In this document: positions 35,965 through 44,964 of the stretch, piece after piece | Numbering within the stretch: position 1 is the first letter of the stretch | Layout of the letters: every line of letters starts with the position of its first letter | DNA from: Oscillospiraceae bacterium | Lineage (GTDB): Bacteria; Bacillota; Clostridia; Oscillospirales; Ruminococcaceae | Assembly (NCBI GenBank): GCA_031282245.1 | Contig: JAITEB010000017.1 | Span: 186,001 to 250,000, forward strand | DNA: 64,000 bases | Reading direction: 5' to 3' | Made by a program: the position numbers and the translations under genes | The notes under the pieces: generated by a model | The model's database searches: none | What the model was told of the DNA's origin: nothing | What the model saw: the letters and a program-made list of their open reading frames with translations, nothing else

Positions 35965-38442
35965 ATGTCAAGGTCAGCAGGCGCCGCCCCCCACAGGGAA
36001 GTGAAAAGAAGCTATCTTCTGTCTTTTTTTCAGATTATTAAAAGCTTTTTTTCGGTAATCGGCAAGATTTTTCTCACGTTCATGATGGTGATGATAATCA
36101 CCGGAAGCATTGTGGCCATTGTTATGGCGGTCAGCATTCTGGAACTTGTCGACACAAACGAGCTTGTGGACATCAACCCCGACAATGTGAACTATACCAC
36201 TTTCATGTACACACTCACCCCGGATGGGGAAATCTCACCAAAAGAGAGCGACACCCTCCGCATTCACGGCAGCGAAAACCGCATACCCGTCAAAATTGAG
36301 GATATCTCGAAATTCATGCAGGACGCCGTTGTCGCAATTGAGGACAAACGCTTTTACGAGCACCCGGGCGTGGACTTTTACAGGACAATCGGAGCGGGAA
36401 TCAACTGGTTTATACCCATCTGGTCCAGCCGGCAGGGCGCTTCCACTATTGACCAGCAGCTGATCAAGAATCTGACAGGACGCAAAGAAGAGCGCGTAGA
36501 GCGCAAGGTTCAGGAGATTTTCAGCGCGCTCAACGTCGATAAACACTATACAAAACAGGAAATTCTGGAAGCTTATTTAAACACAATCCCGTTGGGGCAC
36601 AACACAAACGGCGTTCAGGCCGCCGCAAATTTTTATTTTGACAAGGACGCGATAGATTTGACCCTTGCCGAAAGCGCCTGTCTCGCCGGCATTACAAAAG
36701 CCCCAACTTATTATGACCCCGTGAAAAATCCCGCGAACAACAAAGAACGCCAGGAGCAGATTCTTGACGCGATGCTTGAGCAGGAACTGATTACGCAGTC
36801 TCAGCGCGACCAGGCTTTGGCGGAAAAGCTTGAAATCAAAGCGGAGCTTTACACTGAACAGGAGGACTACAAAGCCAAATACAGCTATGCCCAGGAGTAT
36901 GTCATGGATCAGGTTATTGACGATCTGCAAACCGAGCTTGGCTATACCGAAGCGCGGGCAAAGCACATGTTTTTCAACGGCGGCCTCCGGGTTTACACCA
37001 CGATTGACACTGACATACAGGCTTCTATTGAGTACGTCTTTGCAAATTATGACACGTTTTTCCGGCCGTATATCGCAAACGAAGCCCCCGTTCAGGGCGC
37101 TATGGTTGTGACTGACCCGACGGGGAAAATTCTGGGCATGGTGGGCGGCATGGGCACAAAAGACGTCGACCGCGGCCATAACCGCGCCACCATGACAAGG
37201 CGGCATCCCGGATCCTCCATGAAGCCCGTCTCTGTTTACGGTCCGGCAATAGAACTGAACAAGATCACTTACTCAACTGTTTTTTATGACAAGGAGCTGA
37301 ACATCCCGCAGGGCGACGGAACCTATTGGAGCCCGAAAAACGAGTATATGCGCTACGACGGGCCTATGACGGTCGATATGGCGCTGAGGCGTTCGGTGAA
37401 TACAGTCGCCGTCCAGGTCGAGCAGCTTGTCACGCCGGAATACAGCTTTAACTTCCTCAAGAATTCCCTTGGGGTAAACCTTACCGAGCGTATCTATATC
37501 GGAAACAAGGTCAAAAGCGATATTGGACTTGCCCCAATGACACTGGGCGCGCTGACCTACGGCGTGACCCCTCTGGAATGGGCGGGAGCTTACCAGATGT
37601 ATGCCAACGGCGGCTATTACACAAAGCCGTATTCCTATACAAAAGTTCTGGACTCCGAAGGCAATTTGATTCTGGAAAAAAACAAAACCGCCGTCCCGGT
37701 TATTGGCGAGGACACAGCAATGATTATGAACCGCCTTATGCAGAATATCGTCTATAAAGACAGGGGCACGGGAAGGTTCGCCCAAAACCTTGCGGGCGTC
37801 ACCGTCGCGGGCAAAACCGGAACTTCCAACAGCAGCAACGACCAGTGGTTTGTCGGGCTTACTCCCGACTACGTAGGCGTCGTCTGGCTTGGCTACGACT
37901 ATCTGAGGACGGTTATATACCCCGGGCTTTACCCGCCGCCAACCGTCTGGACAAATGTCATGAAAGAAATCTATTCCAGAAAACCCCAGACAGAAGCCAG
38001 AAGCTTTCCGACCAGCGCAAATGTCGTTGAAAAGCGCTATTGTCTGCATACTGGCAAGCTTGCGGGGGAATTCTGCACAGAGACCGATATAGGCTATTAT
38101 AAAAAAGACAACCTGCCCCCGGTGTGCACGCCGGAGGATCACAAAGCTCTTGTAAGCTCCAGCGAGGAAAGTTCCTCCGGCGTTTCCAGTGAAACTTCTT
38201 CCGGCGCAGGCGAAAGCGAGGGCCAGGAATCCGGATCCTCTTCACAGGAAAGCGGCGGAGCTTCCGGCGACAGTTCTGAAGAGAGCAACTTTATCTGGCC
38301 GGAGCAGTCCGCCCAGGAACCGCCGGCATATGAGACGCCACAGGAATCTCAGACACCGGAGACCCCGCCCTCTGCGGAAACTTCTCCTTCGGAGACGCAA
38401 TCGACTGAAACGTCCCCGGCCGAAGAAAGCTTGGCTGACTGA
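35965..38442 (+). CDS. Class A penicillin-binding protein (PBP1A-type)
   Basis: A bifunctional wall synthase of about 825 residues: a short cytoplasmic tail, one membrane helix (about 32-58), GT51 glycosyltransferase domain (AIEDKRFYEHPGVDFYRTIG, GASTIDQQLIKNLTGRKEER, EAYLNTIPLG) and transpeptidase domain with nucleophile Ser in HPGSSMKPVS, the SxN-type RRSVNTVAVQ and VAGKTGTSNSS. The last 95 residues or so are a Ser/Glu/Pro-rich tail outside the membrane. The ATG at 35965 has AGGAGG upstream; 21 codons of open frame before it are not needed. It is monocistronic with a strong terminator. Confidence 0.95.
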   Translation: MSRSAGAAPHREVKRSYLLSFFQIIKSFFSVIGKIFLTFMMVMIITGSIVAIVMAVSILELVDTNELVDINPDNVNYTTFMYTLTPDGEISPKESDTLRIHGSENRIPVKIEDISKFMQDAVVAIEDKRFYEHPGVDFYRTIGAGINWFIPIWSSRQGASTIDQQLIKNLTGRKEERVERKVQEIFSALNVDKHYTKQEILEAYLNTIPLGHNTNGVQAAANFYFDKDAIDLTLAESACLAGITKAPTYYDPVKNPANNKERQEQILDAMLEQELITQSQRDQALAEKLEIKAELYTEQEDYKAKYSYAQEYVMDQVIDDLQTELGYTEARAKHMFFNGGLRVYTTIDTDIQASIEYVFANYDTFFRPYIANEAPVQGAMVVTDPTGKILGMVGGMGTKDVDRGHNRATMTRRHPGSSMKPVSVYGPAIELNKITYSTVFYDKELNIPQGDGTYWSPKNEYMRYDGPMTVDMALRRSVNTVAVQVEQLVTPEYSFNFLKNSLGVNLTERIYIGNKVKSDIGLAPMTLGALTYGVTPLEWAGAYQMYANGGYYTKPYSYTKVLDSEGNLILEKNKTAVPVIGEDTAMIMNRLMQNIVYKDRGTGRFAQNLAGVTVAGKTGTSNSSNDQWFVGLTPDYVGVVWLGYDYLRTVIYPGLYPPPTVWTNVMKEIYSRKPQTEARSFPTSANVVEKRYCLHTGKLAGEFCTETDIGYYKKDNLPPVCTPEDHKALVSSSEESSSGVSSETSSGAGESEGQESGSSSQESGGASGDSSEESNFIWPEQSAQEPPAYETPQESQTPETPPSAETSPSETQSTETSPAEESLAD

Positions 38443-38463
38443 TAGTAATTCAAAGCCTGGTAA

Positions 38464-38500
38464 CAAGGCCGCCTGATACAGGCGGCCTTGTTTTTATTTT
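38464..38500 (+). terminator. Terminator after the penicillin-binding protein gene
   Basis: CAAGGCCGCCTG-ata-CAGGCGGCCTTG, a perfect 12-bp stem followed by TTTTTATTTTT. Confidence 0.95.
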
Positions 38501-38520
38501 TAAGATTTGTAAATTAGCTC

Positions 38521-38549
38521 TTGATTTATTTTGTTATACAGGCTAAAAT
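38521..38549 (+). promoter_or_regulatory. Promoter of oadB-oadG
   Basis: TTGATT (38521-38526), 17 bp, TAAAAT (38544-38549), about 67 bp before the oadB start. Confidence 0.6.
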
Positions 38550-38615
38550 ATAATGGGGTAAGTTCGAAAAATTTTTTCACTTTTTCCAAAAATAAAAATT
38601 TGGGGGACACATAAA

Positions 38616-39773
38616 TTGGAAGTTCTTCTCAAGCTTTTTGAAGGCTTCGCCGCTTTAAGCTGGCAGTCTTCTGTAATGTTCGCGATAGGTTTTGTCCTGA
38701 TTTTTCTGGCTATCGCAAAGGGCTACGAGCCCATGCTTCTTTTGCCCATCGGCTTCGGCGCAATCCTGGTCAACCTGCCCTTGCAAACGGTCTGGGAGCA
38801 CGAGGGCATTCCCGGATTTTTGAAAATTTTTTATGATAAGGGCATTCAGAACGAACTTTTCCCGCTTTTGATTTTCGTGGCAATAGGAGCAATGATTGAT
38901 TTCAGCCCGCTGATCAAGCGCCCGAAAATGCTGTTCTTTGGGGCGGCGGCGCAGTTTGGAATTTTTTTTACAATTCTTGTTGCGCTTGCCTTGGGCAAGG
39001 GTTTTCCAGATCTGAACATAGGACTGAAAGACGCGGCGGCTATAGGCATAATCGGTTCCGCCGACGGCCCGACGAGCATATATGTCGCGCAAAAGTTCTC
39101 TCAGCAGTTTTTGGGACCGATAACCGTTGCGGCATATTCTTACATGTCCCTTGTGCCTATAATTCAGCCGCCCGTGATAAAAATGCTGACCACCAAAAAA
39201 GAGCGCCGTATCCGCATGGACAACAGAGACAGCCAGATCAGCAGAATAGCGCTGATTATTTTCCCGATAGCCGTCACGATCGTCGCCGGGATTGCCTCTC
39301 CGCAAAGCGTCGCCCTTGTCGGGGCGCTGATGTTTGGGAACCTGCTCCGCGCTTGCGGCGTTTTGGACAAGCTGTCCCAGTCCGCGCAAAACGAGCTTTC
39401 CAATTTGGTCACGCTTTTTCTGGGAATTACGATCGGCGGGACGATGCGCGCCGACGTATTTTTAAGGCCGCAGACACTGCTTATCATGCTTATGGGGCTT
39501 GTCGCCTTTATATTCGACACTGCTGGCGGGGTTCTTTTTGCAAAGCTGATGAACCTGTTCAGCAAGCACAAAATTAACCCGATGATAGGCGCGGCGGGGA
39601 TCTCGGCTTTCCCGATGTCTTCGCGCATAGTCCAGAAAATTGCAAAAGAAGAAGACCCGACTAATTTTATTCTTATGGACGCAATAAGCGCGAATGTTTC
39701 CGGCCAGCTTGGTTCGGTTATTGCGGGAGGGCTTATCCTGCAGATAGTGCCGCTTCTGCTTGGCGGAGCCTGA
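38616..39773 (+). CDS. oadB: Sodium-translocating decarboxylase beta subunit (OadB/GcdB/MmdB family)
   Basis: Integral membrane Na+ pump subunit of 385 residues with about nine to eleven helices. The ion-site signature IIGSADGPTSIYVAQKFSQQ lies near residue 147-166, and GAAGISAFPMSSRIVQK near the end is the second conserved box. Beta subunits drive Na+ export with decarboxylation of carboxybiotin, supplied by oxaloacetate, malonyl-, methylmalonyl- or glutaconyl-CoA decarboxylases; sequence alone does not say which. The TTG start follows GGGGGA. It is followed 44 bp later by a gamma-like subunit. No carboxyltransferase or biotin carrier gene is in the window. Confidence 0.93.
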   Translation: MEVLLKLFEGFAALSWQSSVMFAIGFVLIFLAIAKGYEPMLLLPIGFGAILVNLPLQTVWEHEGIPGFLKIFYDKGIQNELFPLLIFVAIGAMIDFSPLIKRPKMLFFGAAAQFGIFFTILVALALGKGFPDLNIGLKDAAAIGIIGSADGPTSIYVAQKFSQQFLGPITVAAYSYMSLVPIIQPPVIKMLTTKKERRIRMDNRDSQISRIALIIFPIAVTIVAGIASPQSVALVGALMFGNLLRACGVLDKLSQSAQNELSNLVTLFLGITIGGTMRADVFLRPQTLLIMLMGLVAFIFDTAGGVLFAKLMNLFSKHKINPMIGAAGISAFPMSSRIVQKIAKEEDPTNFILMDAISANVSGQLGSVIAGGLILQIVPLLLGGA

Positions 39774-39817
39774 TAAATAAAGTCGATTAATATTAATATA
39801 AAAGGGGGTTATTCTCA

Positions 39818-39946
39818 ATGACGGATGTAATAAACGCTCTTATAGTAATGGGCGCGGGCATGACCGGGGTTTTTCTTGTAATAATACTGTTTTATCTTGT
39901 TATACTGATTCTCAGAAAAATTTTTCCCGCAAAAAAAGGCAGCTGA
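39818..39946 (+). CDS. OadG-like decarboxylase gamma subunit (very short)
   Basis: A 42-residue protein, MTDVINALIVMGAGMTGVFL followed by a single membrane helix and the basic end LRKIFPAKKGS. The N-terminal MG-GM-x-VF pattern is that of OadG/MmdD gamma subunits, which assemble the beta subunit with the catalytic part. Family members are usually about 80-120 residues with a C-terminal zinc-binding or proline-rich tail, which is missing here. AAGGGGG lies about 11 nt before the ATG. It directly follows oadB and precedes a terminator. Confidence 0.8.
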   Translation: MTDVINALIVMGAGMTGVFLVIILFYLVILILRKIFPAKKGS

Positions 39947-39954
39947 ATATAAAA

Positions 39955-39989
39955 AAACTCCTCCGAAGTCTTGTTTTGGAGGAGTTTTT
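39955..39989 (+). terminator. Terminator after oadB-oadG
   Basis: AAACTCCTCC and GGAGGAGTTT form a 10-bp stem around a 13-nt loop, followed by TTTTT. A-rich sequence on the other side could also stop ackA. Confidence 0.88.
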
Positions 39990-40018
39990 GCAGGGTATAT
40001 AAATATAGATATAAAGCT

Positions 40019-41221
40019 TTATTTCCCGCCGACCAAAGCAAGCGTTTCATAGGCGATCATCAGTTCTTCGTTGGTGGGGATTACAAAAGCTTTGACTTTT
40101 GAATCCGGCGTGGAAATTTCCGTCTCCGGAAGGGAAGACGGCGCGTTTGCTTCTTTGTCCAGATAAAGCCCGAGATAGCTCAAATCGGCGCAGATTTCCT
40201 CCCGCAGGTCCGACGAATGCTCGCCAATGCCTCCGGTGAAGACTATCGCGTCAACGCCGTTCATTGCGGCGGCGTACGCGCCGATATATTTCAGCACGGA
40301 ATACCGCATAACGGAACCCGCAAGGGCGGCGCATTTGTCGCCTTTTTCGGCGGCGGCGCGGAGATCCCGGTCGTCGCTGGTGAGGCCCGATACGCCCAGA
40401 TATCCGGACTTTTTGTTCAAAATGTCTATGGCCTCGTCAAAGCTAAGCCCGCGTTTTTTCGCGATGTAGTAAATGGCCGCCGGGTCAACGTCGCCGGAGC
40501 GGGTGCCCATAACAACGCCCGCAAGCGGCGTGAATCCCATAGAAGTGTCTACAGAAAGGCCGCCTTTGACGGCAGTTACAGAAGAACCGTTTCCAAGATG
40601 GCAGCTTATAATTTTAAGTTCTGAGATGGGTTTGCCCATCAGCGCGGCGCAGCGCGCGCTGACATATTTGTGCGAAGTGCCGTGGAAACCGTAGCGCCTT
40701 ACGCCGTCCTCCTGATAATACTCATAGGGGATAGCGTAAATATAGGCTTTTTCGGGCATTGTCTGGTGAAAGGCCGTGTCGAAAACTCCCGCTTCGGGAA
40801 CCTCTTTCCCGAAAGCGCTGCGGCAGGCCAAAACAGCCGTCAGATTTGCCGGGTTGTGCAGCGGCGCAATGTCCAGCAAAGCCGTGAAATCCTCAATCAC
40901 TTTGTCGTCAATCAGCACAGAAGATTTAAATGCCTCAGCGCCGTGAACCATCCTGTGGCCAACTGCGGAAATCTCGCTCAGATCAGAAATAACGCCCGAC
41001 GCTTTATCAAGAAGCACGTTCTTCAGCGTCTCGAAGGCTTCCGAATGCGTGGGGAAATCAACGTCTTTGTCATAGCTGCGGCCGTCAAATGTTTTGTGCG
41101 AGATATGCCCGCCAATTCCTATGCGCTCACAGTTGCCCTTTGCCAGAACTTGTTCCGTGTCAGTTTCTATAAGTTGGTATTTAAGTGATGAGCTTCCTGC
41201 GTTTATAACAAGTATTTTCAT
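40019..41221 (-). CDS. ackA: Acetate kinase
   Basis: Makes ATP and acetate from acetyl phosphate, the main substrate-level phosphorylation of fermenters. It is 400 residues long. Signatures: MKILVINAGSSSLKYQL, VFDTAFHQTMP, RRYGFHGTSHKYVS, CHLGNGSSVTAV and FTGGIGEHSSDLRE. The ATG at 41221 with AGGGGTC upstream gives the family start; a longer frame to 41260 is rejected. No pta gene is adjacent. A perfect palindrome lies 40 bp upstream. Confidence 0.97.
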   Translation of the reverse strand: MKILVINAGSSSLKYQLIETDTEQVLAKGNCERIGIGGHISHKTFDGRSYDKDVDFPTHSEAFETLKNVLLDKASGVISDLSEISAVGHRMVHGAEAFKSSVLIDDKVIEDFTALLDIAPLHNPANLTAVLACRSAFGKEVPEAGVFDTAFHQTMPEKAYIYAIPYEYYQEDGVRRYGFHGTSHKYVSARCAALMGKPISELKIISCHLGNGSSVTAVKGGLSVDTSMGFTPLAGVVMGTRSGDVDPAAIYYIAKKRGLSFDEAIDILNKKSGYLGVSGLTSDDRDLRAAAEKGDKCAALAGSVMRYSVLKYIGAYAAAMNGVDAIVFTGGIGEHSSDLREEICADLSYLGLYLDKEANAPSSLPETEISTPDSKVKAFVIPTNEELMIAYETLALVGGK

Positions 41222-41261
41222 TGTAGACAAGACCCCTTTGAATAAAATATCTCCGAACAAT

Positions 41262-41277
41262 ATGACACTGCTGTCAT
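41262..41277. promoter_or_regulatory. Palindromic site upstream of ackA
   Basis: ATGACA-CTGC-TGTCAT, 6-bp arms, about 40 bp upstream of the ackA ATG. It could be a regulator operator in the ackA promoter; no clear -35/-10 pair was identified. Confidence 0.35.
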
Positions 41278-41347
41278 TTCAAGCTAAATTTTAAACCAAA
41301 TTTCAAGAAAAAACAATTACGAAATTGTGAATTTTTTGTTTAGTAAG

Positions 41348-41378
41348 AAAAAAACGCAAGGGCGAACGCGGCCCTTGC
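41348..41378 (-). terminator. Terminator after dat
   Basis: GCAAGGGC (41356-41363) and GCCCTTGC (41371-41378) flank a 7-nt loop, followed on the minus strand by a T7 tract. Confidence 0.88.
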
Positions 41379-41393
41379 AAGATTGATAAATAA

Positions 41394-42236
41394 TTATAAT
41401 TTTGTATACTCCCAAAACTCCCGCATAACGGCGTCCTGAATAATTTTGAGAAGCTCTGGAGCCTTCCCTCCAACGGCTTTTCCGTCGATATGCGTTGCGG
41501 CAAGCCCGAAGGTGCTCGAACTGCTGACAATTACTTCATCGGCGGCAAACAGGTCTTTAAGCGTATAGGGGCTTTCGTCCACGGGAATATTGTTTTCTTT
41601 GCAGGCTTTAATCAGGTGCGCCCTTGCCACTCCGGGAAGAATCAGATTATCGGCGGGCGCGGTTTTAAAAATCCCGTCTTTCAGTATAGAGACGTTGCTG
41701 TGAGCGCATTCCGTAACCCTGTCGCCGCGGTGCAGAACAGTCTCGTGAACCCCGGCTTCCGCGGCTTTCTGCGAGGCCATAACTGCGGGGAGTAAGTTCA
41801 GCGTTTTAATATTGCAGTGAAAAAAGCGCGTATCCTCCAGCGTGATCAGCCGGATTTTCCGGTATATACTTTCCATTTTGTGGGGTTTAAGCATGATCCA
41901 GATATTGCCGTCAACGCCTTCGGGGAATTTATGGTCGCGGATGGCCGCGCCGCGCGACAGCTGCCAGTAAACAAACTGCTCGCGCGAATCGACTTTTTCA
42001 ACCATGCGCACAAGCTCGGCCTTAAGCTCTGACTTGCTCATGGGCGCTTTTATTCTGACAAGAGCGGCATTGTTATAAAATCTGTCCAAATGTTCGTCAA
42101 GCTGGTAAATTACGTGATTATAGGCCGTGCTTGCGTCATAAATGCCGTCGCCGAAATACCCGGCCCGATCGTTCATGGGAACGGTCATTTCCTCAAGAGG
42201 GCCGAATTTGCCGTTGTAATAGCCCAGATTTTCCAC
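41394..42236 (-). CDS. dat: D-amino acid aminotransferase (fold IV PLP enzyme)
   Basis: A 280-residue fold-type IV aminotransferase. The PLP-binding Lys is in HCNIKTLNLLPAVMASQKA, the conserved Glu in RVTECAHSNVSI, and the phosphate-binding turn in SSSSTFGLA. The opening GYYNGKFGPLEEMTVPMNDR with GDGIYDASTAYN favours D-amino acid aminotransferase over branched-chain aminotransferase or aminodeoxychorismate lyase. It would interconvert D-Ala, D-Glu and their oxo acids for the wall. The start is GTG with GGAGG 8 nt upstream. It lies 54 bp after argG on the same strand. Confidence 0.87.
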   Translation of the reverse strand: MENLGYYNGKFGPLEEMTVPMNDRAGYFGDGIYDASTAYNHVIYQLDEHLDRFYNNAALVRIKAPMSKSELKAELVRMVEKVDSREQFVYWQLSRGAAIRDHKFPEGVDGNIWIMLKPHKMESIYRKIRLITLEDTRFFHCNIKTLNLLPAVMASQKAAEAGVHETVLHRGDRVTECAHSNVSILKDGIFKTAPADNLILPGVARAHLIKACKENNIPVDESPYTLKDLFAADEVIVSSSSTFGLAATHIDGKAVGGKAPELLKIIQDAVMREFWEYTKL

Positions 42237-42290
42237 AATAAAAACCTCCGTTTGATAATTTTGAATTTGTCAGAATTTTATCTATATAAT

Positions 42291-43511
42291 TTATACCAGC
42301 TTTTTTTGCTCCATCAGCGCCTTAACTTTAAGCGGCAAGCCGTAAAGATTAATAAACCCGGCGGAGTCGTTCTGGTTATAGCTTTCGTCTTCGCCGAAAG
42401 TGGCGATGTCTTCTGAATAAAGGCTGAACGGGCTTTCAACCCCCGCGTTGATAATATTGCCCTTGTAGAGTTTGAGTTTTACCGAGCCGGTGACGGTCTC
42501 CTGCGTTGAATTTACAAAAGCGTCAAGCGCCTTGCGCAAAGGCGTGAACCACTGGCCATTATAAACAAGATCGGCGTATTTCAGCGCGACATGCTGCTTA
42601 AAATGCAGCGTCTCACGGTCAAGGCAAAGCGTCTCCAGAACTTCGTGCGCATGATAAAGAATAGTTCCGCCGGGGGTCTCGTAAACGCCGCGGCTCTTCA
42701 TACCCACAAGGCGGTTTTCAACTATATCGGCAAGCCCGATTCCGTTCGCCCCTCCCAGTTCATTGAGTTTCTCAATAAGCGCCGCGCCGTCCGCTTTCTC
42801 GCCGCTGAGGGCGACGGGTACACCTTTTTCAAAATCAAGCGTGATATAAACCGGCGCGTCGGGCGCGGCTTCCGGGCGGACACCCATCTCCAGAATCTTT
42901 GCGTAATTCGGCTCGTTTGCGGGATTCTCAAGGTCAAGCCCCTCATGAGACAGATGCCAAAGATTCTTGTCTTTTGAGTAATTCGTCTCGCGGGAAATTT
43001 TCAGGGGTATGTCGTGCGCTTCGGCGTAGGCGATCTCGTCCTCGCGGGATTTAAGCTCCCAAGTGCGCCATGGCGCTATTATCCGTATATTGGGCGCGAA
43101 CGCTTTTATCGTAAGCTCGAAGCGAACCTGATCGTTGCCTTTTCCGGTGCAGCCATGGGCGATTGCGTCCGCGCCCTCCGCAAGGGCAATCTCAACAATG
43201 CGCTTTGCGATAAGCGGCCTTGCAAAAGACGTGCCGAGCAGGTATTTATTTTCATATACGGCCCCGGCCCTGAGCGTCGGGAAAATATATTCTTCAACAA
43301 ATTCTTTTTTCAAATCCTCAATGTATAATTTTGACGCGCCTGTTCTAAGCGCCTTTTCCTCAAGGCCGTCAAGCTCCGCGCCCTGGCCGACGTCGGCGGA
43401 AACGGCGATAACTTCGCAGCCATAATTTTCTTTCAGCCAGGGGATAATAACAGAGGTGTCCAAACCGCCGGAATAGGCCAGAACCACTTTTTTAACCGAA
43501 TTTTTATTCAC
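42291..43511 (-). CDS. argG: Argininosuccinate synthase
   Basis: Joins citrulline and aspartate using ATP, the penultimate step of arginine synthesis. The N-type ATP pyrophosphatase motif is [16 protein letters not shown] at the N-terminus; also [13 protein letters not shown] and [14 protein letters not shown]. An ATG at 43532 is in frame, but the AGGAGG ribosome site lies inside its first codons, so I place the start at GTG 43511, 8 nt after it (406 residues). argH is not in the window. It is divergent from carAB, its carbamoyl phosphate supplier. Confidence 0.97.
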   Translation of the reverse strand: MNKNSVKKVVLAYSGGLDTSVIIPWLKENYGCEVIAVSADVGQGAELDGLEEKALRTGASKLYIEDLKKEFVEEYIFPTLRAGAVYENKYLLGTSFARPLIAKRIVEIALAEGADAIAHGCTGKGNDQVRFELTIKAFAPNIRIIAPWRTWELKSREDEIAYAEAHDIPLKISRETNYSKDKNLWHLSHEGLDLENPANEPNYAKILEMGVRPEAAPDAPVYITLDFEKGVPVALSGEKADGAALIEKLNELGGANGIGLADIVENRLVGMKSRGVYETPGGTILYHAHEVLETLCLDRETLHFKQHVALKYADLVYNGQWFTPLRKALDAFVNSTQETVTGSVKLKLYKGNIINAGVESPFSLYSEDIATFGEDESYNQNDSAGFINLYGLPLKVKALMEQKKLV

Positions 43512-43566
43512 AGAACTTCCTCCTGTATGCATTATTTATGCAAGGCTTTTTATATTAATATTTTGT

Positions 43567-43595
43567 ATTATACATCTGCGCCCGCGCTCTTGCAA
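43567..43595 (-). promoter_or_regulatory. Promoter of argG
   Basis: On the minus strand TTGCAA (43590-43595), 17 bp, TATAAT (43567-43572). The leader is about 50 nt. Confidence 0.65.
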
Positions 43596-43685
43596 GTGTT
43601 TTTTATAATTTTCTTTTCTTTGCCCGCCGCGCCGTAAAAACAGCTTTTTTTCAAATGTTTATTTATGTATATTTATTCAAAACAG

Positions 43686-43714
43686 TTGACAAGCGTTCCA
43701 AAAGGTTGTATTCT
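43686..43714 (+). promoter_or_regulatory. Promoter of carAB
   Basis: A perfect TTGACA (43686-43691), 17 bp, TATTCT (43709-43714). The predicted start near 43721 leaves a leader of about 158 nt. Confidence 0.65.
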
Positions 43715-43720
43715 ATATAA

Positions 43721-43878
43721 CAAAGCAATTTTCAGGCCCGGATAAAAAAATTTGTCTAAGTCACAAATTTTTTTTGCCCACTTAGAGCATAGTGCAATTT
43801 TATAAAAAGGCGCGAATGGATTAAAAGCGGCCCGCGCCGCAAAAAAGTAAAAACAAGAGAGGAGTTCCCTAAACTTAT
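43721..43878 (+). promoter_or_regulatory. Structured leader of carAB
   Basis: A 12-bp A/T stem, AAAAAAATTTGT (43744-43755) with ACAAATTTTTTT (43763-43774), encloses the loop CTAAGTC. The six loop bases CTAAGT (43756-43761) are complementary to ACTTAG at 43780-43785, which would close an H-type pseudoknot. A second stem GGCGCG (43809-43814) with CGCGCC (43833-43838) follows, then GAGAGGAG and the ATG. It does not match the PyrR site or any riboswitch I know. Confidence 0.5.
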
Positions 43879-44949
43879 ATGAAAGCTTTTCTCTATCTTG
43901 AAGACGGATCCTGCCTTTGCGGCGAAAGCTTCGGCGCGTCCGGCGAAACCATAGGCGAACTTGTGTTTAACACGTGCATGACCGGCTATCAGGAAGTTCT
44001 GACCGACCCGTCATATGCCGGGCAGATTGTCTGCATGACATATCCGCTGATAGGCAACTATGGTATAGACCCCGGCGTGAACGAAAGCCGCAAAGCCTGT
44101 CTGAAAGCCTTTATTATCAAAGAGGCCGCGCCGCTGCATTCCAATTTCACTTCGCGGGGCGGTTTGGAGGATTTTTTGAAAGAACAGGGCGTTATTGCGC
44201 TGAAAAACATAGACACCCGTAAACTGACCAGGAAAATCCGGGAAATCGCGGGCTTTAAAGGGATCGTTTCAAACAGGGAGCTTTTGCCGGAGGAACTTGA
44301 CAGGCGCTTTGAAGAATACCGGCTTGAGAAAAATCTTGTCGAGCTTGTCAGCACGGCCAAAATAGAGCGCATCCCAGGTGAAGGCGCGCATATTGCCGTT
44401 ATAGACTACGGCTCAAAGCGCAATATTATACGCAACCTGCAGGCGCGGGGCTGCCGGCTTACTGTTTTCCCTTTCAGCGCGGCGGCAAGCGAAATTCTTG
44501 AGGCCGGGCCGGACGGGATTATGCTGAGCAACGGTCCCGGAGACCCGGCCGACGTTCCCGGCGCGGCGGGGACTGTACGAATTCTTGCGGAGAAAAAGCC
44601 GCTTTTTGGGATTTGTCTTGGGCACCAGATTTTATCGCTTGCTTTTGGGGCGAAGACTTATAAATTAAAATACGGCCACCACGGCGGCAACCACGCTATA
44701 AAAGACATTCAAACAGGGCGCTGCTATATCACCAGCCAAAACCATGAATACGCCGTCGATCCGTCCAGCCTTGCCGGTACGGGCTTGGAAGTTACTATGA
44801 TTAATCTTAACGACAACACTGTTGAGGGAATCCGGCACAGGAAGTATCCGGCCTTTTCGGTGCAGTTCCATCCGGAAGCCTGCCCCGGGCCAAGGGACGC
44901 GAACAGCCTTTTTGATGATTTTCTGGAAACCTGCTCAATACGCAATTAA
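43879..44949 (+). CDS. carA: Carbamoyl-phosphate synthase small subunit
   Basis: Glutamine amidotransferase subunit that supplies ammonia to CarB, 356 residues. The N-terminal CPSase_sm domain (about 1-135; FNTCMTGYQEVLTDPSYAGQ) is followed by a class I GATase with nucleophile Cys in GICLGHQILSLAFG and the His/Glu dyad in VQFHPEA. GAGGAG is about 14 nt before the ATG. It is 15 bp upstream of carB and divergent from argG. Confidence 0.97.
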   Translation: MKAFLYLEDGSCLCGESFGASGETIGELVFNTCMTGYQEVLTDPSYAGQIVCMTYPLIGNYGIDPGVNESRKACLKAFIIKEAAPLHSNFTSRGGLEDFLKEQGVIALKNIDTRKLTRKIREIAGFKGIVSNRELLPEELDRRFEEYRLEKNLVELVSTAKIERIPGEGAHIAVIDYGSKRNIIRNLQARGCRLTVFPFSAAASEILEAGPDGIMLSNGPGDPADVPGAAGTVRILAEKKPLFGICLGHQILSLAFGAKTYKLKYGHHGGNHAIKDIQTGRCYITSQNHEYAVDPSSLAGTGLEVTMINLNDNTVEGIRHRKYPAFSVQFHPEACPGPRDANSLFDDFLETCSIRN

Positions 44950-44964
44950 GGAGGTTTTATATAA

